A DNA stretch of 64,000 nucleotides from Flavobacterium sp. CS20 (GTDB lineage Bacteria; Bacteroidota; Bacteroidia; Flavobacteriales; Flavobacteriaceae), in NCBI RefSeq assembly GCF_018080005.1, contig NZ_CP073015.1:682001-746000 (forward strand), written 5' to 3'. Shown here piece by piece: positions 47,834 through 56,711 of the stretch. Position 1 is the first letter of the stretch; every line of letters starts with the position of its first letter. Under the pieces are notes generated by a model, which was not told the origin of the DNA, made no database searches, and worked only from the letters and a program-made list of their open reading frames with translations. A program made the position numbers and the translations under genes.

Positions 47834-48439
47834 ATGAACAAACATTTAAAATGGATTATTCCAGTTGGAATCATTCTGATTTTAGGAATAATTTTATACA
47901 ATATGACTGCTGGTTTTAATAACAAAGCCGTAACCTTAGAAGAAAATGCCCAAACCGCTTGGAGCAATGTAGAAAGTGCCTACCAAAGACGAAACGACTT
48001 GATTGGCAATTTGGTTAAAACCGTGCAAGGTCTTGCCGATTTTGAACGCAAAACTCTAACCGAAGTTATTGAAGCCCGTTCAAAAGCGACTTCAGTCAAT
48101 GTCGATGCATCAAACCTCAGTCCAGAAAGCATCAAAGCTTTTGGTCAAGCTCAAGGTGGCGTGAGTTCGGCTTTGTCAAGATTATTGGTGAGTGTAGAAC
48201 GCTATCCTGATATCAAAGCCAATCAAAACTTTCTCAATCTGCAAGCTCAACTTGAAGGTACAGAAAATCGTATTAATGTCGCCCGTAACCGATATAATGA
48301 AGCAGTAGGTAATTTCAACATTTTAATAAGAAAATTTCCTAACAATCTTTTTGCGGGACTATTTGGATTTGAACCTTTAACCCGTTACGAAGCTGATGCT
48401 GGAGCAGAAAACGCACCTGATGTTGAATTTGAATTTTAA
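47834..48439 (+). CDS. lemA: LemA family protein
   Basis: 201 residues from ATG 47834. N-terminal membrane helix (WIIPVGIILILGIILYNMTA), then the LemA helical domain (ENAQTAWSNVESAYQRRNDL, ATSVNVDAS, NVARNRYNEAVGNFN). Membrane protein often grouped with TPM-domain proteins, as here (next two genes). Confidence 0.93.
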   Translation: MNKHLKWIIPVGIILILGIILYNMTAGFNNKAVTLEENAQTAWSNVESAYQRRNDLIGNLVKTVQGLADFERKTLTEVIEARSKATSVNVDASNLSPESIKAFGQAQGGVSSALSRLLVSVERYPDIKANQNFLNLQAQLEGTENRINVARNRYNEAVGNFNILIRKFPNNLFAGLFGFEPLTRYEADAGAENAPDVEFEF

Positions 48440-48444
48440 AACTG

Positions 48445-48885
48445 ATGCCAAAACTTAAAGAATATATTTCAAAAGACGACGAAAAAGAAATTATAGAAGC
48501 CATAAAAGCTGGTGAAAAACAAACTTCTGGAGAAATACGCTTGCACATTGAAATGAAATGTCCTGTTGAAGATGCTTACGACAGAGCTTTAGGCGTTTTT
48601 GAAGAATTGGGAATGCACAAAACGGAATTGGCTAATGGCATTTTAATCTATGTCGCTATAGAAGATCATAAACTCGTGTTGTGCGGTGATAAAGGCATTA
48701 ACGAGAAAGTAGGACAAGGCTTTTGGGAATCTACCGTGAAGTTGATAACGTCTTATTTTAAAAAAAATCAATACAAAGAAGGCTTAGTTAAAGGCATTGC
48801 AGAAGTGGGGCAAAAGTTGAAACAATACTTTCCGTATCAAAGCGATGATACCAACGAACTTTCAGATGATATTTCAAAAGGATAA
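48445..48885 (+). CDS. TPM-domain protein (first)
   Basis: 146 residues, no signal peptide: TPM-type domain with KAGEKQTSGEIRLHIEMKCP and ILIYVAIEDHKLVLCGDKGI. Follows lemA by 5 bases. TPM proteins act with LemA in envelope maintenance; a cytosolic-side or peripheral role is possible. Confidence 0.85.
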   Translation: MPKLKEYISKDDEKEIIEAIKAGEKQTSGEIRLHIEMKCPVEDAYDRALGVFEELGMHKTELANGILIYVAIEDHKLVLCGDKGINEKVGQGFWESTVKLITSYFKKNQYKEGLVKGIAEVGQKLKQYFPYQSDDTNELSDDISKG

Positions 48886-48886
48886 T

Positions 48887-49686
48887 ATGACATTTATAAA
48901 AATTATTGCGTCAAGTTTAGTGCTGTTTTTTAGCTTATCAAGCTTTGCACAAAAGAAAATTCCACCTCAACCTGACAAACAAAAAGCGGTTTATGATTAT
49001 GCCAATATGCTATCTGACAATGAAGAAGTCGCTTTAAGGCAAAAGTTAGAAACTTACGCAGACACGACTTCAACCCAAATCGTTATCGTTACTTTAAACT
49101 CTCTTGAAGGCGAATACATCGCCACCTTTGCTACTGAATGGGCACAACAATGGGGCATTGGTCAAAACAACAAAGACAATGGTGCCATCATTATGGTTAG
49201 CCAAGACGAAAGAAAAATCACCATTCAAAACGGCTATGGTTTAGAAGAGTATCTAACGGATTACAACAGTAAAACCATCATCGACCAGATTATCAACCTG
49301 CGTTTAAAAAAGGTAATTTTTATCAAGGATTGGATGAAGCCACAACCGCAATGTTTCAATTGCTTGCTGGACAATTTGATGCTGAAGCTCTCAACCAGAA
49401 AAATCAAAAAAGTCTTTTATCTTATGTGATTCCAATTTTATTTATCGTCATTTTCATTATTTTGGTATTGAAAAGACGTCATGGTGGTGGCGATGGAAAA
49501 GGCGGTATGCGTCGTGGCGGACCAGATTTGTTTGACATTTTAATTTTAAGTAGCCTTGGCGGAAGTCATCGTAGCGGTGGTTTTGGCAGTGGCTCATCAG
49601 GCGGAAGTTTTGGCGGTGGCGGTGGATTTAGCGGCGGTTTTGGTGGTGGCGGTTTTGGTGGCGGTGGAGCTGTTGGTGGTTGGTGA
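48887..49686 (+). pseudogene. secreted TPM-domain protein with Gly-rich tail, frameshifted
   Basis: From ATG 48887: signal peptide MTFIKIIASSLVLFFSLSSF, TPM domain (YANMLSDNEEVALRQKLETY, TQIVIVTLNSLEG, NNKDNGAIIMVSQDERK, YGLEEYLTDY). The frame leaves the protein at the A6 tract near 49307-49312 and runs to 49429. One base later it reads GNFYQGLDEATTAMFQLLAG then a membrane helix (IPILFIVIFIILVLKRR) and a GGSFGGGGGFSGG tail to 49686. A missing A explains it. About 266 residues if repaired. Part of the lemA operon. Confidence 0.85.
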
Positions 49687-49712
49687 TAATAAATAAAAGT
49701 TCTTATTAACCT

Positions 49713-49774
49713 TAGCGAACTTCGCGAAAACTTAGCGTTCCTTGCGGTTTAAAACAAACATTATGAAAAAACTA
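49713..49774. repeat. 62-bp direct repeat, copy 1 (leader plus start of a gene)
   Basis: TAGCGAACTTCGCGAAAACT ... ATGAAAAAACTA occurs again at 51152-51213 with one mismatch. The second copy leads into the hydrolase at 51202, so this copy is a truncated leader left of the DUF1016 locus. Confidence 0.85.
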
Positions 49775-49792
49775 TTTTTTTATAATTGTAAT

Positions 49793-49913
49793 ACCAATTT
49801 GACTTAATAATGTCGCTAATAATCTGCTAAAGGTATAATGCCGACGTAACATCCTGCTGTGGCTATTGAGTAGAACCGAAATGCTGGCAGGTATTTTAAG
49901 GAACCGTATATAC
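49793..49913. repeat. ~115-bp inverted repeat, copy 1
   Basis: The reverse complement of this stretch matches 63312-63422 (shared blocks TACCTGCCAGCATTTCGGTT and CGTCGGCATTATACCT on the other strand), with a 12-base gap near AATCTGC. Dispersed non-coding repeat or short mobile element. The rest of 49690-50127 shows only an AT-rich leader with a -7 box TAAATTTG at 50101-50108. Confidence 0.8.
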
Positions 49914-50127
49914 GGGAGACATTTAAAATAACATTCTGTATAAATATTTATAGGCAGGTTACTTCAAGTAATCAAGCTTATAATTTCTTGCTATTTTTTA
50001 ACAATAAAATATTTCTACAAAAAATTTTCATTTCATTAAAATTACCCTAACAATTATTACAGAAATTTGCTTCTAAAACTCAACATTCGATTTTAAACAA
50101 TAAATTTGCAATAAATAAAATTAAATA

Positions 50128-51112
50128 ATGGAGCAAGAATTTGCTGATATAATTCGATTGATAAAAAAATCTAAAGCGAATGCTATTAGATTGGTAAACG
50201 CTGAATTGATAACGCTTTATTGGAATATAGGAGAATATATCAGTAATAAAATTGAAAAATCCGAATGGGGTGAGTCTGTAGTTTCCAAATTAGCAAAATA
50301 TATTCAGCAAAATGAGCCAGAGATAAAAGGTTTTTCTGATAAAAATATTTGGAGAATGAAGCAATTTTATGAAACCTACAAAGGGTTTCCAAAACTCTCA
50401 AAGCTGTTGAGAGAAATTAGTTGGTCTCACAATTTGACCATTTTTTCAAGATGCAAAACAATAGAAGAAAAAGAATTTTATCTAAAATTATCAAAACAAG
50501 AAGGCTATAGTTATAGAGAACTGGATCGACAAATATCATCTGGTCTATTTGAAAGAACAATGATAGGAAACTCAAAACTCTCAACAGTGTTGAGAGAAAG
50601 CAAGCAAGACCTAAAAAACACTTTTAGAGATAGTTATGTGTTTGAGTTTTTGAATTTGCCTAACCAATATAGTGAAAACGACTTACAAAGTGAGCTTATT
50701 AAAAAAAATGAAAACATTTATTCTTGAACTTGGAAAAGACTTTTTGTTTATCGATCAAGAATATAAGTTGCAAGTGGGTAATAACGACTTCTATATAGAA
50801 CTTCTTTTTTACCACCGTGGACTCCAGTGTTTGGTAGCCTTTGAACTTAAAAATGATAAATTTAAGCCCGAACATTTAGGGCAACTAAACTTTTATTTAG
50901 AAGCCTTAGATAGAGATATAAAAAAACCTAACGAAAATCCAAGTATTGGAATTTTACTTTGTAAAGATAAAGATTATGAAGTTGTTGAATATGCCCTGAG
51001 TAGGAGTCTTTCTCCGACAATGGTTTCAGACTATAGAACCCAACTTCCTGACAAAAAAATATTACAACAAAAACTGCACGAAATTTTTGATAATAATACT
51101 GATGATAGGTAG
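50128..51112 (+). pseudogene. DUF1016 (YhcG-type) PD-(D/E)xK nuclease-like protein, frameshifted
   Basis: N-terminal DUF1016 region (ALITLYWNIGEYISNKIEKS EWG, WSHNLTIFSRCK) to 50727; the remainder is in another frame from 50672 to 51112 (KMKTFILELGKDFLFIDQEY, FYIELLFYHRGLQCLVAFELK with PD-(D/E)xK-like residues, LGQLNFYLEALDRDIKK). The break is at the A8 tract 50700-50707 (ATTAAAAAAAATG), where one A too many displaces ELIKKMKTF. About 328 residues when joined. Restriction- or phage-defence-associated family; function not established. Confidence 0.82.
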
Positions 51113-51151
51113 AATATACAATAACATAAAAAATTAAGACAAAAGAAAACA

Positions 51152-51213
51152 TAGCGAACTTCGCGAAAACTTAGCGTTCCTTGTGGTTTAAAACAAACAT
51201 TATGAAAAAACTA
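51152..51213. repeat. 62-bp direct repeat, copy 2
   Basis: Matches 49713-49774; ends inside the start of the hydrolase gene. The two copies bracket the DUF1016 gene and the 115-bp repeat. Confidence 0.85.
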
Positions 51214-52149
51214 ATCTTTATTGTTGTTCTATTAATTTGGTCATTGCCAAGCTTAGCTCAAAACCCGATTTCTGAAAATTTAGAAATCAATCAATTGATT
51301 GATGGAACTTTACTTCAACCAGAAGGGAAAAATTCTAAAACCTTAGCCATTATCATTGCAGGTTCGGGACTGACAAATCGCGACGGCAATCAAATTGCTA
51401 TGAAAAACAACAGTTTAAAACAGCTGGCTTATTTTCTTGAAGAAGAAAGTATTGCAAGTTTTAGATACGATAAACGGATTTTTAAACTTGCTAAAAATCA
51501 AATGATAGATGAATCACAAATACGTTTTGATGATTTTGTGCAAGATGCCACTGATGTGGTTAATTATTTTAAACTTTATGACGGTGTAAAATATGGCTTT
51601 GATAAATTTTTATTAATCGGACATAGTCAAGGTGTTTTGGTAGCACAACTGACAAGCCTTAAAACAGCAGTTGAAGGCTTAATTTTACTTTGTGATCCTG
51701 CAAAACCCATAGATGAAGTTATGATAAGCCAAATCAGTAAGCAAGCCCCATTTTTATACAAAGATTTAAAAGAGTCATTTGATTCTATTAGAAAAGTAGG
51801 CTATGTCAAAGAATATAATCCGCTTCTAAAAACAGTTTTAAGAGAAGAAACCCAAGCTTTTTTTCAATCTTGGATGAAGTATAACCCAACAGAAATTGCA
51901 CAAAAAATAACGGAACCAACCTTAGTCATTGGTGGCACAACCGATATTCAAGTGCACAGTGAAGATGCTAAAATATTAGCTGAAAACTTTCCCAATGCCA
52001 CGTATGCCATTATAGAAAATATGAATCACGTGCTGAAAAAAGTTGAAAGTATAGGTCTTGAAAACCAAAAATCTTATAATAATCCTAATTTGCCATTGCA
52101 TAACGAATTAAAATCTGAAATTGAACAATTCATTCAAAACTTCAAATGA
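51202..52149 (+). CDS. secreted alpha/beta hydrolase
   Basis: 315 residues from ATG 51202. Signal peptide MKKLIFIVVLLIWSLPSLAQ. Oxyanion region IIAGSGLTNRDGNQ, nucleophile elbow IGHSQGVLVAQL, acid near GGTTDIQVH, His in MNHVLKKV. Resembles the secreted serine-hydrolase group common in Bacteroidota (S9/X-Pro-like esterases). Overlaps the next gene by 4 bases. Confidence 0.87.
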   Translation: MKKLIFIVVLLIWSLPSLAQNPISENLEINQLIDGTLLQPEGKNSKTLAIIIAGSGLTNRDGNQIAMKNNSLKQLAYFLEEESIASFRYDKRIFKLAKNQMIDESQIRFDDFVQDATDVVNYFKLYDGVKYGFDKFLLIGHSQGVLVAQLTSLKTAVEGLILLCDPAKPIDEVMISQISKQAPFLYKDLKESFDSIRKVGYVKEYNPLLKTVLREETQAFFQSWMKYNPTEIAQKITEPTLVIGGTTDIQVHSEDAKILAENFPNATYAIIENMNHVLKKVESIGLENQKSYNNPNLPLHNELKSEIEQFIQNFK

Positions 52150-52964
52150 TGTATCAACTTATTGCAATTGACATAGACGGCACGCTTTTAGATAAAAATA
52201 AAGGGGTTTCAAATCAAACCATAAAAACTATTAATGCACTAAAGCAAAAGGCTAAAATTGTTTTGATTTCAGCACAGATGCCAAAAGCGATGCGACATTT
52301 GCAAGATGATTTAGGTATTTCAAATTTTCCGATTGTAGCTTATAACGGTGGCTTGGTTTTGCATCAAGACAAAATTTTATCACATACAGGTATTGATTTT
52401 AATACTTTTAGAGAAGTTTTAAACGCCAATCAAGATTTGAACTTGCATATTAGTTTATATCACAATGACGAGTGGTTTGCACCGCAAGAAGATGAGTGGT
52501 GCAGAAGAGAAGTCGCCAATACAAAAGTCCATCCAGAATTCAAATCCAACAATGCTGTTTTTGAAGATTGGAAAATTCACAATAAAGAACCTCACAAAAT
52601 TATGTGTATGGGCGATGAACGCAAAGTTGAAGAATTTTACCAACGTCTATCTCACCATCTTCAGGATAAATTGCATTTATACCGCTCAAAACCAACCTAT
52701 ATTGAAATGGCACCTATGCAAATTTCTAAATTGTCAGGACTTCAAGTTTTGTTACAAAAAATATACAAAGACATCAAACTTGAACAAGTTGTTGCGTATG
52801 GCGATAATTACAACGATATTGAAATGATAGATAAAGTTGGCCTTGGCGTTGCTGTTGACAATGCAAGGTTAGAAGTAAAAGCCGTTGCAGATGATATCAC
52901 ACAAAGCAATATTGATCACGGCGTTGCTAATCACCTCCAAAAAATATTTGACATAAAGCTTTAG
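52146..52964 (+). CDS. Cof-type HAD-IIB hydrolase
   Basis: 272 residues (first or second ATG at 52146/52149). HAD motifs: AIDIDGTLLDK (nucleophile Asp), VAYNGG, cap type C2B, Lys region and GDNYNDIEMI. Sugar-phosphate or cofactor phosphatase of the Cof family, cytosolic. Confidence 0.92.
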   Translation: MMYQLIAIDIDGTLLDKNKGVSNQTIKTINALKQKAKIVLISAQMPKAMRHLQDDLGISNFPIVAYNGGLVLHQDKILSHTGIDFNTFREVLNANQDLNLHISLYHNDEWFAPQEDEWCRREVANTKVHPEFKSNNAVFEDWKIHNKEPHKIMCMGDERKVEEFYQRLSHHLQDKLHLYRSKPTYIEMAPMQISKLSGLQVLLQKIYKDIKLEQVVAYGDNYNDIEMIDKVGLGVAVDNARLEVKAVADDITQSNIDHGVANHLQKIFDIKL

Positions 52965-53003
52965 GTTCTTTTAGTAATCTCTATTTTTATACCAAAATTT
53001 TAT

Positions 53004-54317
53004 ATGGAGAATCTGAGACCTGAACCTTTTTTTACTAATGATGCCGTTGTTTTAGGACTTCTGTTATTGGTTTTGGGCTTAATTTTTTACACCTCTGATT
53101 TAAAACATAAATCTTGGTCTCGATTTTATAAATATGTGCCTGCTTTGTTGCTGTGTTACTTGATTCCAGCCATATTGAATTCACTGGGTTTAATTTCTTC
53201 AGAATGGGATGTTGTGGACAAGGCAGGTGAAGTGACCAAAGAAAAATCTCAACTCTATTTTGTTGCTTCAAGATACTTATTGCCAGCATCTTTAGTGTTG
53301 CTAACCTTAAGTATAAATTTAAAAGCCATAATCAATCTCGGTTGGAAGGCTTTATTGATGTTTTTTGTAGGAACGCTGGGCATTGTCATTGGCGGTCCTA
53401 TTGCTATCCTTTTGATGTCTTATATTTCGCCTGAAACGCTTGGCGGAAGTGGATCTGATGCTGTTTGGCGGGGTTTATCTACTTTAGCTGGCAGTTGGAT
53501 TGGCGGCGGTGCTAATCAAGCGACGATGCTCGAAATTTTTGCATATAACCCCAGGAAATATGGAGCTATGGTTTTGGTGGATATTGTTGTGGCCAACCTT
53601 TGGATGGCATTAATTTTATTGGGAATTGGTCAGCACAAGAGCATTGATAGATGGTTAAGAGCCGACAATTCTGCCATAGATGATTTAAAAGAAAAAGTCT
53701 CAGCTTATGAAAAAAGCATTTCTCGTAAATCGACTTTATCTGATTTGATGGTAATTCTGGCTATAGGTTTTACTGGTGTGGCACTTGGACATTGGTTTTC
53801 AAAAGAAATATCTACTTTTTTAATTTCTAATTTTGAAATCTTTAGTAACAAATCTTCAGCCTTGAGTTCGTTTGCAGGCGAGTTTTTTTGGATGATTACC
53901 ATAGCCACAGCTTTTGGTATTGCTTTATCATTTACTAAACTTAAACGCTTTGAAGGCGTTGGCGCAAGCAAAATAGGCTCAGGGTTTATTTACATCTTAG
54001 TGGCTACGATAGGAATGAAAATGGATTTAACTACTGTCACAGAAAATCCTGGATTAATAGGAATAGGTTTGATTTGGATGAGTATTCACGCCATACTTTT
54101 AATATTAGTAGCAAAGTTGATCAAAGCTCCTTATTTTTTCTTAGCGGTTGGGAGTCAAGCCAATGTTGGTGGCGCGGCTTCGGCACGAGTAGTGGCATCG
54201 GCATTTCATCCGTCTTTGACCAGTGTTGGTGTGCTTTTAGCCGTGTTTGGCTACGCCGTGGGAACTTATGCGGCGATTGCTTGTACTATTTTAATGGAAA
54301 TGGCTTCAAAATTTTAA
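53004..54317 (+). CDS. DUF819 family membrane protein
   Basis: 437 residues with 10-12 hydrophobic segments and the DUF819 glycine-rich signatures (GSWIGGGANQATMLE, SQANVGGAASARVVASAFHP). Putative transporter-like membrane protein of unknown substrate. Monocistronic, with the next lipoprotein 2 bases after its stop, so co-transcription is likely. Confidence 0.88.
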   Translation: MENLRPEPFFTNDAVVLGLLLLVLGLIFYTSDLKHKSWSRFYKYVPALLLCYLIPAILNSLGLISSEWDVVDKAGEVTKEKSQLYFVASRYLLPASLVLLTLSINLKAIINLGWKALLMFFVGTLGIVIGGPIAILLMSYISPETLGGSGSDAVWRGLSTLAGSWIGGGANQATMLEIFAYNPRKYGAMVLVDIVVANLWMALILLGIGQHKSIDRWLRADNSAIDDLKEKVSAYEKSISRKSTLSDLMVILAIGFTGVALGHWFSKEISTFLISNFEIFSNKSSALSSFAGEFFWMITIATAFGIALSFTKLKRFEGVGASKIGSGFIYILVATIGMKMDLTTVTENPGLIGIGLIWMSIHAILLILVAKLIKAPYFFLAVGSQANVGGAASARVVASAFHPSLTSVGVLLAVFGYAVGTYAAIACTILMEMASKF

Positions 54318-54319
54318 AT

Positions 54320-55021
54320 ATGAAAATGAAATTTTTATTCTTACTTATTGTTATCGCAGTTTTGAGTTGTGAAACAAAAAAACCTGATTTAACCATAACA
54401 GGGCAGATTGATGGTTTAAAAAAAGGAAAAATTTATCTGCAAAAAGTAAAAGATTCTACTATTGTAAATTTAGACTCTTTAGAGCTTTACAATACCAATC
54501 AGTTCAACTTTGATGTTGAACTCAACCAACCTGAAGTGATGTATTTGCAATTAGAAAAAGACACGATAGATCAAACTGATAATTTTATAGCTTTCTTTGC
54601 TGACAAAGGAAAATTAGAAGTCAAGGCAAAATTAGATGAATTTAGCTATGCAAACTTAAATGCCGATTACAAAAACCAACAAAAATTTCAAGAATACAGT
54701 CAAAATATCAAACGATTTGCTGACCAAAAGTTAGATTTGATTAAAGCCGAGTTAGAAGCCAGAAAAGCCAATAATCAAGACCGTTTAGATAGTATTAATA
54801 AGGTTTATAATTCTATGACCCAAAGACGCTATCTCTATGCCATCAATTTTGCTATGAATCATCCTGATTTAGAAGTTTCGCCTTATGTTATTCTAAATCA
54901 AGCAGAGTTTATCACTCCTAAATATTTAGATTCTGTTTATCAATCTTTTGACAAATCCATTCAAAAATCTTATTACGGGCAACAACTTAACAATTTGGTA
55001 ACGCAACGTCAATCAAAATAA
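54320..55021 (+). CDS. DUF4369-type lipoprotein
   Basis: 233 residues from ATG 54320 (a longer upstream frame overlaps the DUF819 gene and is not used). Signal peptide MKMKFLFLLIVIAVLSC with lipobox VLSC. N-terminal beta domain (LTITGQIDGLKKGKIYLQKV) as in DUF4369 leader domains of Bacteroidota lipoproteins/thioredoxin-like proteins, then a helical C-terminus; there is no CxxC. Confidence 0.82.
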   Translation: MKMKFLFLLIVIAVLSCETKKPDLTITGQIDGLKKGKIYLQKVKDSTIVNLDSLELYNTNQFNFDVELNQPEVMYLQLEKDTIDQTDNFIAFFADKGKLEVKAKLDEFSYANLNADYKNQQKFQEYSQNIKRFADQKLDLIKAELEARKANNQDRLDSINKVYNSMTQRRYLYAINFAMNHPDLEVSPYVILNQAEFITPKYLDSVYQSFDKSIQKSYYGQQLNNLVTQRQSK

Positions 55022-55064
55022 AACATCTTGTTTATATATTTAAAATTTGATTAACCTTATTGTT

Positions 55065-55775
55065 ATGAAAACGTACTTCAAACTCTTCTGTTTAATAAGT
55101 ATATTGGTTTGTTGGTCTTGTGAAGATATTGCTAATAACCGACGGTTGATTTTTACAGGAAATTTAATAGACGAAAATAATCAACCCATTCAAAATGCAC
55201 GTTTGATTTCAACACTAAGTGCTAATGTTGGTTTTGAAGAAGCCGAAAACAGAATAGGTTTAGGACAAACCAATACAAGTGGTTTTTTTGAATTCGCATC
55301 TCTAGTACCTTTGTCTTCAAGCGCAGGCTTACAAATTATTCCTGAAGAATCCGGTGTTATAGCTGAAGAATCTGATAAATTTGCAAATGTAGTTTTATCT
55401 TTTACAAATGACGTTTTTGATAATGTCAACCAAGTCGAACTTAATGATTTTAAAATTCCAAGGAAAGCTATATTAGAGCTCAACATTCAAAAAACTTCTA
55501 CAGAACCAGTTTTTTTAGAATGGACTATCGAACGGAAAACAGCGCAATGTTTTATTACAATTTCTGAATTAAATGAATTAGAAAACATTGAATTTTGCAA
55601 TACTTTTTTTAGTATTTCAGGCTAAAATAATTCAGAAAACCCTAACGAACAACGAACAATTCAAAGCCTTCGTAATTCTACAGTTTTCTTTACTTTCAGC
55701 ATTAACAACGCCCCCAATCAAGTTATAGAAATTACATTAAACAACCCTAGCAATGTCTTTGAGTTTACTTACTAA
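55065..55775 (+). pseudogene. lipoprotein with carboxypeptidase-regulatory-like domain, internal TAA
   Basis: From ATG 55065: signal peptide MKTYFKLFCLISILVCWSC with lipobox WSC. IFTGNLIDENNQPIQNARL and TNTSGFFEFASLVP resemble a CarboxypepD_reg-like beta-sandwich. The frame has TAA at 55623-55625 but remains open in the same frame for 49 further codons (NNSENPNEQRTIQSLRNSTV ...) to TAA 55773-55775, and the next gene starts inside it. This suggests that the internal TAA is a point mutation. Confidence 0.72.
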
Positions 55776-56394
55776 AACTTTTATTTTTTTATTTTTTATC
55801 TACTGTTTTACGCTTCAAGCTCAAACTTCAGATACTTTAGAGAATAAAACTAAACAAACTAAAACTCATCTCAATGTCGAGTTTTCTGGTATTTTACCAA
55901 TAGCTGTTGGTGAGAACTTCATGACAGATGGTATGGACTTTAACTATGGATTAAGTTTTAGTTTTAAAGGTTATTTTAATGATCATCTATTTTTTGGCTT
56001 AAAATTTCAGCACTTAAGAGCTGATGTTGCCGATGAAACTCTGGTTGGTGTTTTTGAACACGATAATGTCAACTCTTATTTAGCTGTTGGTGGATACCGA
56101 TTTATTTTGGATGAACAATTTAATATAGAATCTTCATTAGGAATTGGAGCTACGGTTTACAATAATAAAAAAACAACAACAACTTTTAATGAAAAAATAG
56201 ACTTTGAAGATGATGCAACAACTATGATTATTTCTGTTGCAACAAGTTATCGAATAACAAATCAATTAAAAGTATTTATAAAACCAGAATACCGTATAGA
56301 TTTTATGCGAATTGATACTGCACCTATCCGTCAAGATTTTTTCGACGAAGCCCATTTTTTAAACATTTTGTTTGGAATAAGATTTGGCTATTAG
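55753..56394 (+). CDS. outer-membrane beta-barrel protein
   Basis: 213 residues. Signal peptide MSLSLLTKTFIFLFFIYCFT LQAQ. Alternating hydrophobic strands typical of a small beta-barrel (NYGLSFSFKGYFNDHLFFGL, YLAVGGYRFILD, LFGIRFGY C-terminal aromatic). Starts in the overlapping frame of the preceding lipoprotein's ancestral end. Role unknown. Confidence 0.8.
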   Translation: MSLSLLTKTFIFLFFIYCFTLQAQTSDTLENKTKQTKTHLNVEFSGILPIAVGENFMTDGMDFNYGLSFSFKGYFNDHLFFGLKFQHLRADVADETLVGVFEHDNVNSYLAVGGYRFILDEQFNIESSLGIGATVYNNKKTTTTFNEKIDFEDDATTMIISVATSYRITNQLKVFIKPEYRIDFMRIDTAPIRQDFFDEAHFLNILFGIRFGY

Positions 56395-56711
56395 GTCTTT
56401 TAATACTGAATGTTATTTTAAATATCGTTTAGTATATGAAAAGTAGGCGGTTTCGAAGCACTAAACTTTTGTTTAAGCACAAGGATTGATACGAACTAAA
56501 AGCCTTGATTACAGAACTATTGAGCCTATTTTTTATATACATTGTTACCTGCTGGCTTTATTTTTTCGTTCGTCTGTCAGCGTTGGCAAAGACATACTCT
56601 TTTGCAATTTTTGGCTTGTGTGTCGGCTGGTGCGAAACGAAGTTCACGAACTCTATTAACAAAATAAAGATACGTGAGTAATTGCAAATGTGTATGACTT
56701 TTAGCGTTGGC
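56395..56711. other. left boundary of the type III RM island with structured site
   Basis: No gene. GTTACCTGC at 56544-56552 is inverted at 63300-63308. AGCGTTGGC at 56579-56587 and 56703-56711 flank an imperfect inverted repeat CATACTCTTTTGCAATT (56593-56609) / AATTGCAAATGTGTATG (56680-56696), pairing at 15 of 17 positions. See the findings for the matching site at 63217-63276. Confidence 0.6.

Noticed and set aside
54074..54319. Upstream extension of the DUF4369 lipoprotein frame
   Set aside because: Overlaps the DUF819 coding region in another frame; the ATG at 54320 precedes a perfect SPII signal peptide.
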